Below, in pieces: positions 23,568 through 30,725 of a stretch of DNA of 33,066 nt. How positions within the stretch are numbered: position 1 is the first letter of the stretch; each line of letters begins with the position of its first letter. The notes under the pieces were generated by a model. The model was given only the letters and a program-made list of their open reading frames with translations. It was not told the origin of the DNA and did no database searches. Position numbers and translations under genes: made by a program. Source of the stretch: VRUE01 sp035712345. Its GTDB lineage: Bacteria; Actinomycetota; Thermoleophilia; Solirubrobacterales; 70-9. The stretch is taken from NCBI GenBank assembly GCA_035712345.1, contig DASTAY010000016.1, forward strand, positions 1 through 33,066. The letters run 5' to 3'.

Positions 23568-24647
23568 CTAGCTGACGCCGAGCTGCATCTGAGCCTGCGG
23601 GAGCTGCGGCCCAGCGAAGTCTTCGCCGCCGAACCCGGCGACGCGAACGCCGAGCAGACGCACCGGGCGGGGTGGGGCGTAGGCGCGGAGCAGCTCCAAT
23701 GCCACCGGCGTCACCACTGCCGGATCGTTGGTCGCCTCCTCGAGCGTGTGCGAGCGGCTGACGTTGGTCCAGTCGTCGAGGCGGACCTTGATCCCGATAG
23801 TGCGCCCCTCGAGGTCGCGCGAGCGCAGGCGGCGGCAGAGCTCCGCCGAGAGCGCGGCGACGTGGGACGCCATCTCGCCATGATCGGCGAGGTCGACGTC
23901 GAACGTGGTCTCCGCCGATTGCGACTTGGTCTCACGCACGGGCGAGATCGGCGTCTCGTCGACGAAGCCGGCTCGAGCGGGCAGCCAGCGCCCCATGCGC
24001 GGGCCGAAGGCGCGCTCGAGCGCGCCGATGTCATGGGCCCGCAACTCGCCCAGCGTCCGAATGCCCATCTTCTCCAGCTTGACCACGGTCTTCGGCCCGA
24101 TTCCCGGTACGAGGCCGGGGGACTCCGCGCCGAAGCGCTCCAGCGCCTCGGCCCTCGAGAGGACGACGAGGCCGGCGGGCTTGCCCAGCTCGCTCGTGAT
24201 CTTGGCCAGCAGGCGGTTCTCGGAGATGCCCACCGAGCAGGTCAGGCTCGTCTGCTCGCGGATCTCGGTCGCGATCCGCCGCATCGTCGCCTTCGGGGCG
24301 AAGAGGTCGCTGAGGTCGAGGTACGCCTCGTCGAGCCCGACCACCTCGACCGTCTCCGCGTTGGCGCGCAGGATGTCCATCACCTGCGCCGATGCCTCCC
24401 GATATGCGGCGAAGTCGGGTTTCAGGTAGATCGCGTCCGGCAGCCGTCGCCGCGCGATCGCGGCCGGCATCGCCGAGTGGATCCCGGCCAGCTTGCGCGC
24501 CTCATAGCTCGCCGTCGTCACCACCGCCCGCGGCCCCGAGCCGCAGACGATCACCGGCTTTCCCTTCAGCTCCGGTCGCCGCCGCAGCTCGACCGACGCG
24601 TAGAAGGCGTCCATGTCGAGGTGGGCGATAGTGCGCTTGTGGGCCAT
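23568..24647 (-). CDS. dinB: DNA polymerase IV (Y-family)
   Basis: This translesion polymerase copies damaged templates without proofreading. The 359-residue protein shows DMDAFYASVE (Asp11), TASYEARKLAG, GLDEAYLDLS (catalytic Asp106, Glu107), SVGISENRLLAKITSELGKP, and the helix-hairpin-helix VPGIGPKTVVKLEKMGI. A little-finger domain follows. The C-terminal residues LPQAQMQLGV resemble a beta-clamp-binding motif of the QxxLxL kind. I chose the ATG at 24647 because the Y-family start lies just after it and a TACCAT box precedes it by 7 nt; an upstream in-frame GTG would add 11 residues. Confidence 0.94.
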   Translation of the reverse strand: MAHKRTIAHLDMDAFYASVELRRRPELKGKPVIVCGSGPRAVVTTASYEARKLAGIHSAMPAAIARRRLPDAIYLKPDFAAYREASAQVMDILRANAETVEVVGLDEAYLDLSDLFAPKATMRRIATEIREQTSLTCSVGISENRLLAKITSELGKPAGLVVLSRAEALERFGAESPGLVPGIGPKTVVKLEKMGIRTLGELRAHDIGALERAFGPRMGRWLPARAGFVDETPISPVRETKSQSAETTFDVDLADHGEMASHVAALSAELCRRLRSRDLEGRTIGIKVRLDDWTNVSRSHTLEEATNDPAVVTPVALELLRAYAPPRPVRLLGVRVAGFGGEDFAGPQLPQAQMQLGVS

Positions 24648-24654
24648 CGAGGCG

Positions 24655-24660
24655 ATGGTA
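24655..24660 (-). promoter_or_regulatory. Probable leaderless -10 box (TACCAT) before dinB
   Basis: On the minus strand TACCAT ends 7 nt before the dinB ATG, with no ribosome binding site between. No LexA-type CGAAC-N4-GTTCG box is seen nearby, so SOS control by LexA is not supported by this sequence. Confidence 0.45.
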
Positions 24661-24661
24661 G

Positions 24662-24889
24662 GACGATCTCGGGACGCCACGGCGAACGGGCCAGGAGGAG
24701 GTCTATGTCGCGCTCGAGGGCTCGGGCACGATCGAAGCGGGCGGCGAGCGGTACCCGCTCGACGCCGACCACATCGCCCGCGTGGGGCCCGACGTCAAGC
24801 GCAAGGTCACCCCGGGGCCGGACGGCATCCGCCTGCTCGTGATCGGCGCCACCCCGGGTGAGCCGTATGAGGCCGGCGGCGCCCTGTAG
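24662..24889 (+). pseudogene. Remnant of a cupin-domain protein
   Basis: The frame ending at TAG (24887-24889) reads EEVYVALEGSGTIEAGGERY and continues to VGPDVKRKVTPGPDGIRLLVIGATPGEPYEA, typical of the second half of a small single-domain cupin. The frame stays open only back to 24662 and has no proper start. The metal-binding HxH half is missing in frame. In another frame the bases just before, 24675-24687, read RHGE; removing the five bases 24688-24692 would restore RHGEQEEV, the normal cupin motif. This suggests an indel plus loss of the 5' end. The divergent dinB start abuts it. The cupin assignment is from motif; the frameshift is inference. Confidence 0.6.
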
Positions 24890-24919
24890 GGGCCGCGCTC
24901 GTCCTAGACTGAGGGGCCG

Positions 24920-25198
24920 ATGGCGTCCCCCGAGGCGAAGAACCTGGAGGCGATCTCCAAGGCGATCGACCAGCACAACGGCAACTGCCCATTCCCGGCG
25001 GCAGAGGTGCGGATGAACCCGTTCGAGGTCGAACGGCTGGGCTGGGAGGAGATCCGCGGCCTGCCGGTCGTGCCCGACTCGGCGATCGGGACCGGTCGCT
25101 TCCGCATCGTCTGCTCACGCGAGCTCGACGACACCGGCCTCGAGGAGACCGAGGCGATCGGCCGCGAGCTCGAGACCGTCACTCCGGCGAATAACTAG
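24920..25198 (+). CDS. Small conserved-looking protein of unknown function
   Basis: The 92-residue product is not recognised. It is acidic, with no membrane segment and no signal peptide. It contains NCPFPAAEVRMNPFEVERLGWEEIRGLPVVPD and then GTGRFRIVCSRE, a compact pattern with two cysteines. Codon use follows its neighbours, and a GAGGGG run and a TAGACT box precede the ATG, so it is probably a real gene. Its stop TAG shares three bases with the CTA stop of the convergent ccdA-like gene. Nothing in its surroundings identifies a partner. Confidence 0.65.
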   Translation: MASPEAKNLEAISKAIDQHNGNCPFPAAEVRMNPFEVERLGWEEIRGLPVVPDSAIGTGRFRIVCSRELDDTGLEETEAIGRELETVTPANN

Positions 25199-25956
25199 AC
25201 CGAGTTCCAGAAGTCGAGGCCCATTTCGCTGAGCAGGCGCTGGGCTTCGATGTTGAGCTGGGTCAGTTCACCGGTCCAGATCAGGACTCCCATGGCGATC
25301 AGAATCACACCGCCGGTCGCGACTATCGCCTGGTAGTGGCGCTTGACGACGGTGAAGGCGGTCGTCATGCGGGAGAAGGCGACGGCGGTGAGCAGGAACG
25401 GTATCCCCAGCCCGGCCGAGTAGACGGCGAGGAGGAAGGCGCCGCGCCCGGCCGAACCGGAGACCGAGGCGGCCGAGAGGATCGCGCCGAGCGTGGGCCC
25501 GATGCAGGGGGTCCAGGCAATCGCGAAGGCGGCGCCGGCGACGATCGGGCCACCCTTGCCGGCCCGTTCCATGAGGCCGTTGACGTGCCACTCGCGGTTG
25601 AGCCGGGTGATGAAGAGGGAGGCGACGAAGAGGACGCCCATCGCGATGATCAGGGTGGCGGAGATCTTGGTCAGCAGTGGCTTGTTGTGTTCCAGGAAAT
25701 GGCCTAACGCCGTCGCGGACAGGCCCAACGCGATGAAGATCGCCGAGAAGCTGGCGACGAAGAGCAGGCTCGGCCCGAGCACGCGCCGCCAGCCGGCGCT
25801 GTCGAGCTCGGCAGCCGAGACTCCGCTGACCGCGGACAGGTAGCCCGGCACGAGCGGCAGCACGCAGGGGGAGAGGAAGGAGACGATTCCCGCGGCGAGC
25901 GCGGCGAAGACGCCGATACCCGCAGCCGGATCGCTGCTCAGGTCAGCAAGGATCAC
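25195..25956 (-). CDS. ccdA: Cytochrome c biogenesis/thiol-disulfide interchange membrane protein (CcdA)
   Basis: CcdA moves reducing electrons from cytoplasmic thioredoxin across the membrane to periplasmic-side thiol proteins. The 253-residue protein has several hydrophobic segments and the two membrane-buried cysteines in LSPCVLPLVPGYLS (Cys31) and AWTPCIGPTLG (Cys151). The GTG start at 25956 follows AAGGGG by 3 nt, and the family N-terminus lies just after it; a much longer open frame upstream is only antisense to the thiolase gene. No cytochrome-c assembly genes are adjacent, so its partner is unknown. It could balance the disulfide-forming VKOR-DsbA pair at 29.5-30.7 kb. Confidence 0.9.
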   Translation of the reverse strand: MILADLSSDPAAGIGVFAALAAGIVSFLSPCVLPLVPGYLSAVSGVSAAELDSAGWRRVLGPSLLFVASFSAIFIALGLSATALGHFLEHNKPLLTKISATLIIAMGVLFVASLFITRLNREWHVNGLMERAGKGGPIVAGAAFAIAWTPCIGPTLGAILSAASVSGSAGRGAFLLAVYSAGLGIPFLLTAVAFSRMTTAFTVVKRHYQAIVATGGVILIAMGVLIWTGELTQLNIEAQRLLSEMGLDFWNSV

Positions 25957-26006
25957 AACCCCTTCAGAGTACCTGCCGCGAAATGGCGCCGCCCGACCCG
26001 GCCCGG

Positions 26007-26030
26007 TAGATTTCTTGGCCAGCCAGCCAA
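26007..26030 (+). promoter_or_regulatory. Possible promoter and operator before the thiolase operon
   Basis: TAGATT at 26007-26012 fits a -10 box. Just after it, TTGGC (26015-26019) and GCCAA (26026-26030) form an inverted repeat where transcription would begin, a common place for a repressor site. A CGCCGC/GCGGCG hairpin follows at 26032-26049. No -35 box is convincing and no regulator is adjacent. Confidence 0.3.
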
Positions 26031-26067
26031 ACGCCGCGCGGAGGCGGCGCGAAACACAGGAGAGACT

Positions 26068-27261
26068 TTGAGCAACCGCACGTACGTGATCGGGGTCGGG
26101 ATGACCAAGTTCGAGAAGCCAGGCACCAAGGAGGGCGACTACCCGGACTGGGCCAAGGAGGCCGGGGAGAAGGCGCTCGCCGACGCCGGCATTCCCTATG
26201 AGGACGTCGAGCAGGCCTACGCCGGCTACTGCTACGGGGACTCGACCTACGGCCAGCGGGCGCTCTACCAGCTCGGCCTCACCGGAATCCCGGTGGTCAA
26301 CGTCAACAACAACTGCTCGACCGGCTCCTCGGCGCTGTTCCTCGCCCGCCAGGCCGTCAAGGGCGGCCTGGTCGATTGCGCGATGGCGATCGGCTTCGAG
26401 AAGATGGAGCCCGGCTCGCTCGGCGTCAAGTACACCGATCGCACCAACGCGCTCGACAAGCACGCGATGCGGATGTTCGAGATCCGCGACCCCGAGCAGT
26501 CCCCGCCGGCGCCGCAGATGTTCGGCAACGCCGGCCGCGATCACATGGAGAAGTACGGCTCCAACCCGGATCACTACGCCTGGATCGGCTGGAAGAACCA
26601 CAAGCACTCGGTCAACAACCCCTACGCCCAGTTCCAGGACGAGTACAGCCTCGAGGACATCAAGGCGGCGAAGATGATCCACGAGCCGCTGACCAAGTTG
26701 CAGTGCTCGCCGACCTCCGACGGCTCGGCCTGCGCGATCGTCGCCTCCGAGCGCTACGTCGAAGAGCACGACCTGGGCGGCCAGGCGATCGAGATCGCCG
26801 GCCAGTCGATGGTCACCGACCTCAGCTCCACCTTCGCCGAGGGGACCGACTGCATGAAGATCGTCGGCTCCGACATGTCGAAGCAGGCGGCGGACGAGGC
26901 CTACGCCGAGGCCGGCATCGCGGCCGAGCAGGTCGACGTCTGCGAGCTGCACGACTGCTTCAGCGCCAACGAGCTCATCACCTACGAAGCGCTCGGCTTC
27001 GCGGCCGAGGGCGAGGCCCACAAGCTGGTCGAGGAAGAAGCGACCACCTTCGGCGGCAAGGTCGTCGTCAATCCCTCCGGCGGGCTGATCTCCAAGGGGC
27101 ACCCGCTGGGCGCGACCGGGCTGGCGCAGTGCTCTGAGCTGACCTGGCAGCTGCGCGGGGAGGCCGACAAGCGACAGGTCGAGGGCGCCAAGACCGCCCT
27201 GCAGCACAACATCGGCCTCGGCGGCGCCGCCGTGGTCACCGTCTACAAGCCGGCGGCCTAG
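26068..27261 (+). CDS. Thiolase family protein, SCP2/lipid-transfer type
   Basis: The 397-residue protein has the thiolase fold, with the nucleophile Cys83 in NVNNNCSTGSSAL, the second-half ELHDCFSANELI, and GGLISKGHPLGATG with the catalytic His near residue 348. The final ALQHNIGLGGAAVV replaces the usual Cys-x-Gly of biosynthetic thiolases by HNIGLGG, which is typical of the SCP-x or lipid-transfer group. These act in sterol or branched side-chain degradation or in related acyl-CoA chemistry. The start is TTG, supported by AGGAGAG 4 nt upstream. An SDR gene follows 22 bp later and is probably co-transcribed. Confidence 0.88.
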   Translation: MSNRTYVIGVGMTKFEKPGTKEGDYPDWAKEAGEKALADAGIPYEDVEQAYAGYCYGDSTYGQRALYQLGLTGIPVVNVNNNCSTGSSALFLARQAVKGGLVDCAMAIGFEKMEPGSLGVKYTDRTNALDKHAMRMFEIRDPEQSPPAPQMFGNAGRDHMEKYGSNPDHYAWIGWKNHKHSVNNPYAQFQDEYSLEDIKAAKMIHEPLTKLQCSPTSDGSACAIVASERYVEEHDLGGQAIEIAGQSMVTDLSSTFAEGTDCMKIVGSDMSKQAADEAYAEAGIAAEQVDVCELHDCFSANELITYEALGFAAEGEAHKLVEEEATTFGGKVVVNPSGGLISKGHPLGATGLAQCSELTWQLRGEADKRQVEGAKTALQHNIGLGGAAVVTVYKPAA

Positions 27262-27283
27262 GAGCCGCCGGAGAGGAGGCAAC

Positions 27284-28171
27284 ATGGCGAAGGAGCGACG
27301 CTCACTCAGCGGCAAGGTCGTGGCGATCACCGGGGGCGCCCGGGGGATCGGCAGGACGACCGCGCAGGCGCTGGTCCGCAAGGGCTGCCGGGTTGCGCTC
27401 GGCGACCTCGACCTGCAGCTGGCCGAGCGGACGGCGGCGGAGCTGGGTGGCGGCACGGTCGCGATCCAGCTCAACGTGACCGAGCGCGACTCCTTCGCCG
27501 CCTTCCTCGACGAGGCCGAGCGCCAGCTCGGCCCGATCGACGTACTGGTCAACAACGCCGGGATCATGCCCGTGACGCGGTTCGAGGACGAGAGCGACGA
27601 CTCGATCCGCCGTCAGCTCGACATCAACGTCTACGGCGTGATCGTCGGCACCCAGCTGGCGGTGCGGCGGATGAAAGCGCGGGGAAGCGGCCACATCGTC
27701 AACATCGCCTCCTCAGCCGGCAAAGCCGGCGTGCCCGGGATCGCCACCTACGCGGCGACCAAGCACGCCGTCGTCGGCCTGACCGAGGCGGTGCGGGCCG
27801 AGTGCCGCGGCAGCGGCGTCGAGCTCTCCTACGTCATGCCGATCACCGTCAACACGCAGCTGATCGAAGGCCTCGCCGACCAGCGCGGCGTCAAGCGGGT
27901 CGAGCCCGAGGACGTCGCGAAGGAGATCGTCGATGCGCTCGAGCTGGGCAAGGTCGACGTCTACGTGCCGCGCGAGCTGCGCGCGTCGGTGACCATGGGC
28001 GCGCTGCTGCCGCGCCGCGCGCGCGAGGCGATCAGCCGTTTCATGGGCGTCGAGACGGTGATGACCGAGGTCGACCCGACCGCCCGCCGTGCCTACGAGG
28101 AGCGGATCTCCCACAACGATCCGGCCCTTGAGGGCCAGGCCGAGGCGGAGACGGAGCGCAACGCCGCCTGA
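27284..28171 (+). CDS. Short-chain dehydrogenase/reductase
   Basis: The 295-residue protein is a classical SDR: cofactor-binding TGGARGIG (residues 16-23), NNAG at 90-93, and the catalytic Ser143 or Ser144, Tyr156 and Lys160 in SS...YAATK. The Asp-containing GDLDL after the second strand favours NAD(H). A C-terminal extension beyond residue 230 with RRAREAISRFMG resembles SDRs of mycobacterial lipid metabolism. GAGAGGAGG lies before the ATG. It follows the thiolase gene, and a shared acyl-CoA or sterol-like substrate is plausible but not shown. Confidence 0.88.
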   Translation: MAKERRSLSGKVVAITGGARGIGRTTAQALVRKGCRVALGDLDLQLAERTAAELGGGTVAIQLNVTERDSFAAFLDEAERQLGPIDVLVNNAGIMPVTRFEDESDDSIRRQLDINVYGVIVGTQLAVRRMKARGSGHIVNIASSAGKAGVPGIATYAATKHAVVGLTEAVRAECRGSGVELSYVMPITVNTQLIEGLADQRGVKRVEPEDVAKEIVDALELGKVDVYVPRELRASVTMGALLPRRAREAISRFMGVETVMTEVDPTARRAYEERISHNDPALEGQAEAETERNAA

Positions 28172-28225
28172 ACCTTTCAGGATCTACCGAGGTATAGCCC
28201 GGCAAAACTCGAACGAGGAGTGCGA

Positions 28226-28864
28226 ATGGGCCGGATTTACGATGCGACGTGGGGGAGGGGGTTCGCGGCGCTCTACGACCGCGCCTTCGAGGCGACCGAA
28301 GACGCCGGGCTGCGGGAGATGCGGCGCGAGGTTCTCGCGGCTGCAAGCGGGCGGACTATCGACCTCGGCGCCGGCACGGGAGCGAACCTCGACCTGTACC
28401 CGGCGGCGGTCACCGACCTGGTCCTCGCCGAGCCCGATCCCCACATGCTCAGGCAGCTTCGGGTCAAAGTGGGGGAGAAGGGTGTCGCCGCGGAGCTGAG
28501 CGACGCCTCCGCCGAGGACCTACCCTTCGCGGACGCGAGCTTCGACACGGCCATCTTCACGCTCGTGCTCTGCACGGTGCCGAACCCCGAGCGAGCGCTG
28601 GCAGAGACCGCCCGAGTGCTGAAGCCCGGCGGCAGGCTGCTCTTCCTCGAGCACGTGCGCGCCGAGGATCCCGGCCTGGCCCGCTGGCAGGACCGCCTCG
28701 AAAAGCCCTGGCGCTTCGTCGGCGACGGCTGCCACTGCAACCGCGACACGGTCGCGAATATCGAAGCCTCGCCGTTCTCGATCGAGCAGGTCGACCACGG
28801 CAAGCTGCCCAAGGCGCCGCCGCTGGTCAGGCCCCTCGTGCGCGGAAGCGCATCGTTGAGCTAG
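28226..28864 (+). CDS. Class I SAM-dependent methyltransferase (UbiE/METTL7-like)
   Basis: The 212-residue protein has the SAM-binding motif I IDLGAGTGANLDLYP near residue 46, an acidic loop LAEPDPHML, motif II-like LPFADASFDTAIFTLVLCTVPNPERAL, and KPGGRLLFLEHV. Motif order and spacing fit the Methyltransf_11 group. The start ATG is set by GAGGAG 5 nt upstream; a GTG six bases earlier overlaps that site. It lies 54 bp after the SDR gene and may be co-transcribed. The substrate is not identifiable. It is followed by a strong hairpin. Confidence 0.86.
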   Translation: MGRIYDATWGRGFAALYDRAFEATEDAGLREMRREVLAAASGRTIDLGAGTGANLDLYPAAVTDLVLAEPDPHMLRQLRVKVGEKGVAAELSDASAEDLPFADASFDTAIFTLVLCTVPNPERALAETARVLKPGGRLLFLEHVRAEDPGLARWQDRLEKPWRFVGDGCHCNRDTVANIEASPFSIEQVDHGKLPKAPPLVRPLVRGSASLS

Positions 28865-28871
28865 GAGACGA

Positions 28872-28923
28872 ACGCGTATCCGAGATTGACCACAGCCCAG
28901 TGGGGTCAATCTCGGATACGCGT
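28872..28923. terminator. Perfect 20 bp hairpin between convergent genes
   Basis: ACGCGTATCCGAGATTGACC (28872-28891) and its exact reverse complement (28904-28923) flank a 12 nt loop. It starts 8 bp after the methyltransferase stop and ends 14 bp before the stop of the convergent membrane protein gene. A bidirectional terminator is the simplest reading. There is no T-tract, as is common in high-GC actinobacteria. Confidence 0.8.
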
Positions 28924-28937
28924 CAACCTGGGTCGGG

Positions 28938-29450
28938 TCAGGCCTCCTCGCGATCATGTGCTCCTGCGGAGCGCTCCCATTCATGCACCAGCAACGGATG
29001 CGCGATCACAACCCCGGCCAGGCTCATCAGCGAGGTCGCGACGCAGGCCAACCCCGCGTCGTCGAGGAAATTGGCATGACCGGCAGCCCTATGCGCAGCC
29101 AACAACACCGCCAGGAGAACACCGATTGTTCCCGCCAGACCAAGGCCGGTGAGCGCGCCGAGGCGGTATTCGTAATCGTCCTCGCCGCGCAAGCGCGGAG
29201 TCAGCCAGACAACCTCGAGGACGTAGGCTAAGACAAAGACCACGCCCATCTGGGCCGTGTTTTCGAGCAATCCCTGTGAAGCGGGGGCGATCGACAGCGT
29301 GACGGGGATCGCCGCCGCCGCGAAGAACGCCATCACTGCGATCGCCTCGACGAGCCCACGTGAGATCTCCCCGAGCCCGAGCCACTCGACTACCACGACC
29401 CCGATGGTGGATTCGAGCGACCACGCGGCCCATTTCCAGATTGAACGCAC
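28938..29450 (-). CDS. Multi-pass membrane protein of unknown function
   Basis: The 170-residue protein is strongly hydrophobic with about five predicted membrane segments, including VEAIAVMAFFAAAAIPVTL, MGVVFVLAYVLEVVWL, LGLAGTIGVLLAVLLAAHRA, and a last segment before LLVHEWERSAGAHDREEA. A charged loop RLRGEDDYEYR separates two of them. I do not recognise a family. The GTG start at 29450 is not preceded by a ribosome binding site and lies directly beside an inverted repeat. Base composition is somewhat less GC-rich than its neighbours. It stands alone between a strong hairpin and the DsbA-like gene on the same strand. Confidence 0.65.
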   Translation of the reverse strand: MRSIWKWAAWSLESTIGVVVVEWLGLGEISRGLVEAIAVMAFFAAAAIPVTLSIAPASQGLLENTAQMGVVFVLAYVLEVVWLTPRLRGEDDYEYRLGALTGLGLAGTIGVLLAVLLAAHRAAGHANFLDDAGLACVATSLMSLAGVVIAHPLLVHEWERSAGAHDREEA

Positions 29451-29451
29451 G

Positions 29452-29465
29452 ATAACGGTTGTTAT
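29452..29465. promoter_or_regulatory. Inverted repeat ATAAC-GGTT-GTTAT at the start of the membrane protein gene
   Basis: Perfect 5 bp arms flank 4 bp and form an AT-rich island in GC-rich surroundings, one base from the GTG start. It may be an operator or part of a promoter. It lies 33 bp beyond the stop of the DsbA-like gene. Confidence 0.4.
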
Positions 29466-29498
29466 GTAAACCCAAGCGGGTGAGGGCCCGAAGATGCC

Positions 29499-30263
29499 TC
29501 AGGCGGCTTCTTCGATCGCTTCTTCCAACAGGCCCGCTTCCCCCGGGGTCCCCAGCGTTTTCTTGCCCGACGTGCCGGGGCCTTCGACCGCAAACGACGG
29601 CGTGCCGCTGAAATTGAGGCGTTCTGCTTCGGCCTTGCTGGCTTCAACCTCTTCGATCGTCTTCGGGTCCTTGCGTTCTTCGTTCCATTTGGCGATGTCG
29701 GGGACGCCGGCGCCGCGGGCGATTTCGGTCATGAATTCGTCGGTGACGTAGCCCGAGTCCTCTTCACCCTGATTGCGGTAGAAGAGCTCGATGTAGTTCC
29801 AGCCGCGCCCCTGGCGGCCTGCGGCGATCGCCGCCGCGCCGGCCGGCACGGACTGCTCGCTGATGATCGTGAAGTTGCGAAATTCGATCTTCGCTTCGCC
29901 GCTGCGCACCTTCGAGTCGATCACTTCCGGGATGATCTCTTCGGAGAACGCCTTGCAGACCGGGCACTGCAGGTCGCCGAACTCGTAAAGCGTCACCTTG
30001 GCGCTCGGGTCGCCCAGGGCCAAGCCGTTCTGCGGGATTCCCTGGAGGCTCTGCTCGACCGAGCCGACGTCCTCGAGGCTGGTGTCGCCGCCGCTGCCGC
30101 CGTTGTTGCTGATCACGATCAACACGGCGACGACGACCACGGCGATGAAGATCGCCGCGCTGGCGATCTGCAGCAGGCGCTTGCGCCGCTCCTCCTGGTC
30201 GCCCTCGCTCTCGGCCCGCAGGCGCTCTTCGCGGCGTGCCTCTCGTGCGCTTTTGCCACTCAT
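29499..30263 (-). CDS. Membrane-anchored DsbA-like thioredoxin-fold protein
   Basis: The 254-residue protein has a charged cytoplasmic start, a membrane anchor at about residues 31-52, and an extracytoplasmic thioredoxin-like domain with the active site CPVC (Cys100, Cys103) and the cis-Pro loop FSGTPSFAV. Such proteins oxidise Cys pairs in exported proteins. I chose the ATG at 30263; it overlaps the stop of the VKOR gene as ATGA, and longer in-frame starts lie within that gene. The pair is one operon: VKOR would reoxidise this protein and pass electrons to quinone. Cys-paired Ig-like proteins encoded in this window are possible substrates. Confidence 0.9.
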   Translation of the reverse strand: MSGKSAREARREERLRAESEGDQEERRKRLLQIASAAIFIAVVVVAVLIVISNNGGSGGDTSLEDVGSVEQSLQGIPQNGLALGDPSAKVTLYEFGDLQCPVCKAFSEEIIPEVIDSKVRSGEAKIEFRNFTIISEQSVPAGAAAIAAGRQGRGWNYIELFYRNQGEEDSGYVTDEFMTEIARGAGVPDIAKWNEERKDPKTIEEVEASKAEAERLNFSGTPSFAVEGPGTSGKKTLGTPGEAGLLEEAIEEAA

Positions 30264-30691
30264 GCCGGTCTCCCAACGTAGCCGACCATGCGGATCGCGT
30301 TCAAGCAGAAGAGGATCGTCATCAGCATCGCGCTCGCCACGCACCACTGGCAGATCGCTTCGATCTTGAACAGCTCCAGGTAGGTCAGGTAGACGCTGTA
30401 GCCGAACCCGACCAGCGCGACGCCGAAGCCGCCCATCCGCGCGAGGTCGCCGCGCAGCAGCGAGGCGGCGAGCAGCAGGATGTAGCCGAAGATGCCGAAG
30501 ACGGCGATGTTGACGCCGAAGACGTGCGAGTAGGTGCTGTTGGCGACGGTCTCGCAGCCACCGCCGCCCGCGAGGCAGACCGGCGAGCCGCCGCCGGAAT
30601 CGGCAATCGTGATGTAGGTCGCGACGCCTATGCCGAAAGCCGCGACGAAGGTCGCGATCATCCGCAGCGTCCCCTCCGCCGGCAGCCTCAT
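30260..30691 (-). CDS. Vitamin K epoxide reductase family membrane protein
   Basis: Bacterial VKOR homologues replace DsbB: they reoxidise a DsbA-like partner and reduce quinone. The 143-residue protein has four membrane segments, the loop cysteines Cys39 and Cys46 (PVCLAGGGGCETV), the conserved NSTYSHVFGVNIAVFG segment, and the active-site pair Cys114-Gln-Trp-Cys117 (CQWC). All four redox cysteines expected of the family are present. The ATG at 30691 follows a TAGGTT box by 7 nt, and the stop overlaps the DsbA-like gene by 4 bp. Confidence 0.92.
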   Translation of the reverse strand: MRLPAEGTLRMIATFVAAFGIGVATYITIADSGGGSPVCLAGGGGCETVANSTYSHVFGVNIAVFGIFGYILLLAASLLRGDLARMGGFGVALVGFGYSVYLTYLELFKIEAICQWCVASAMLMTILFCLNAIRMVGYVGRPA

Positions 30692-30698
30692 GGCCTGA

Positions 30699-30704
30699 AA
30701 CCTA
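30699..30704 (-). promoter_or_regulatory. Probable leaderless -10 box (TAGGTT) before the VKOR-DsbA operon
   Basis: On the minus strand TAGGTT ends 7 nt before the ATG at 30691, in the 34 bp gap to the upstream hydrolase gene. A short CAGG lies between but is too close to act as a ribosome binding site. Confidence 0.45.
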
Positions 30705-30725
30705 GTCGAGCGACCTTCGGCAAAG

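Noticed and set aside
24640..24680. LexA/SOS box before dinB
   Set aside because: No GAAC-N4-GTTC type palindrome is present in the divergent gap.
24613..24861. Open frame of 82 codons beginning inside dinB on the other strand
   Set aside because: It is Arg-rich and out of frame with the recognisable cupin remnant.
25957..27567. Upstream extension of the ccdA frame antisense to the thiolase gene
   Set aside because: The CcdA N-terminus lies just after the GTG at 25956, which has its own ribosome binding site; the extension is composition-driven.
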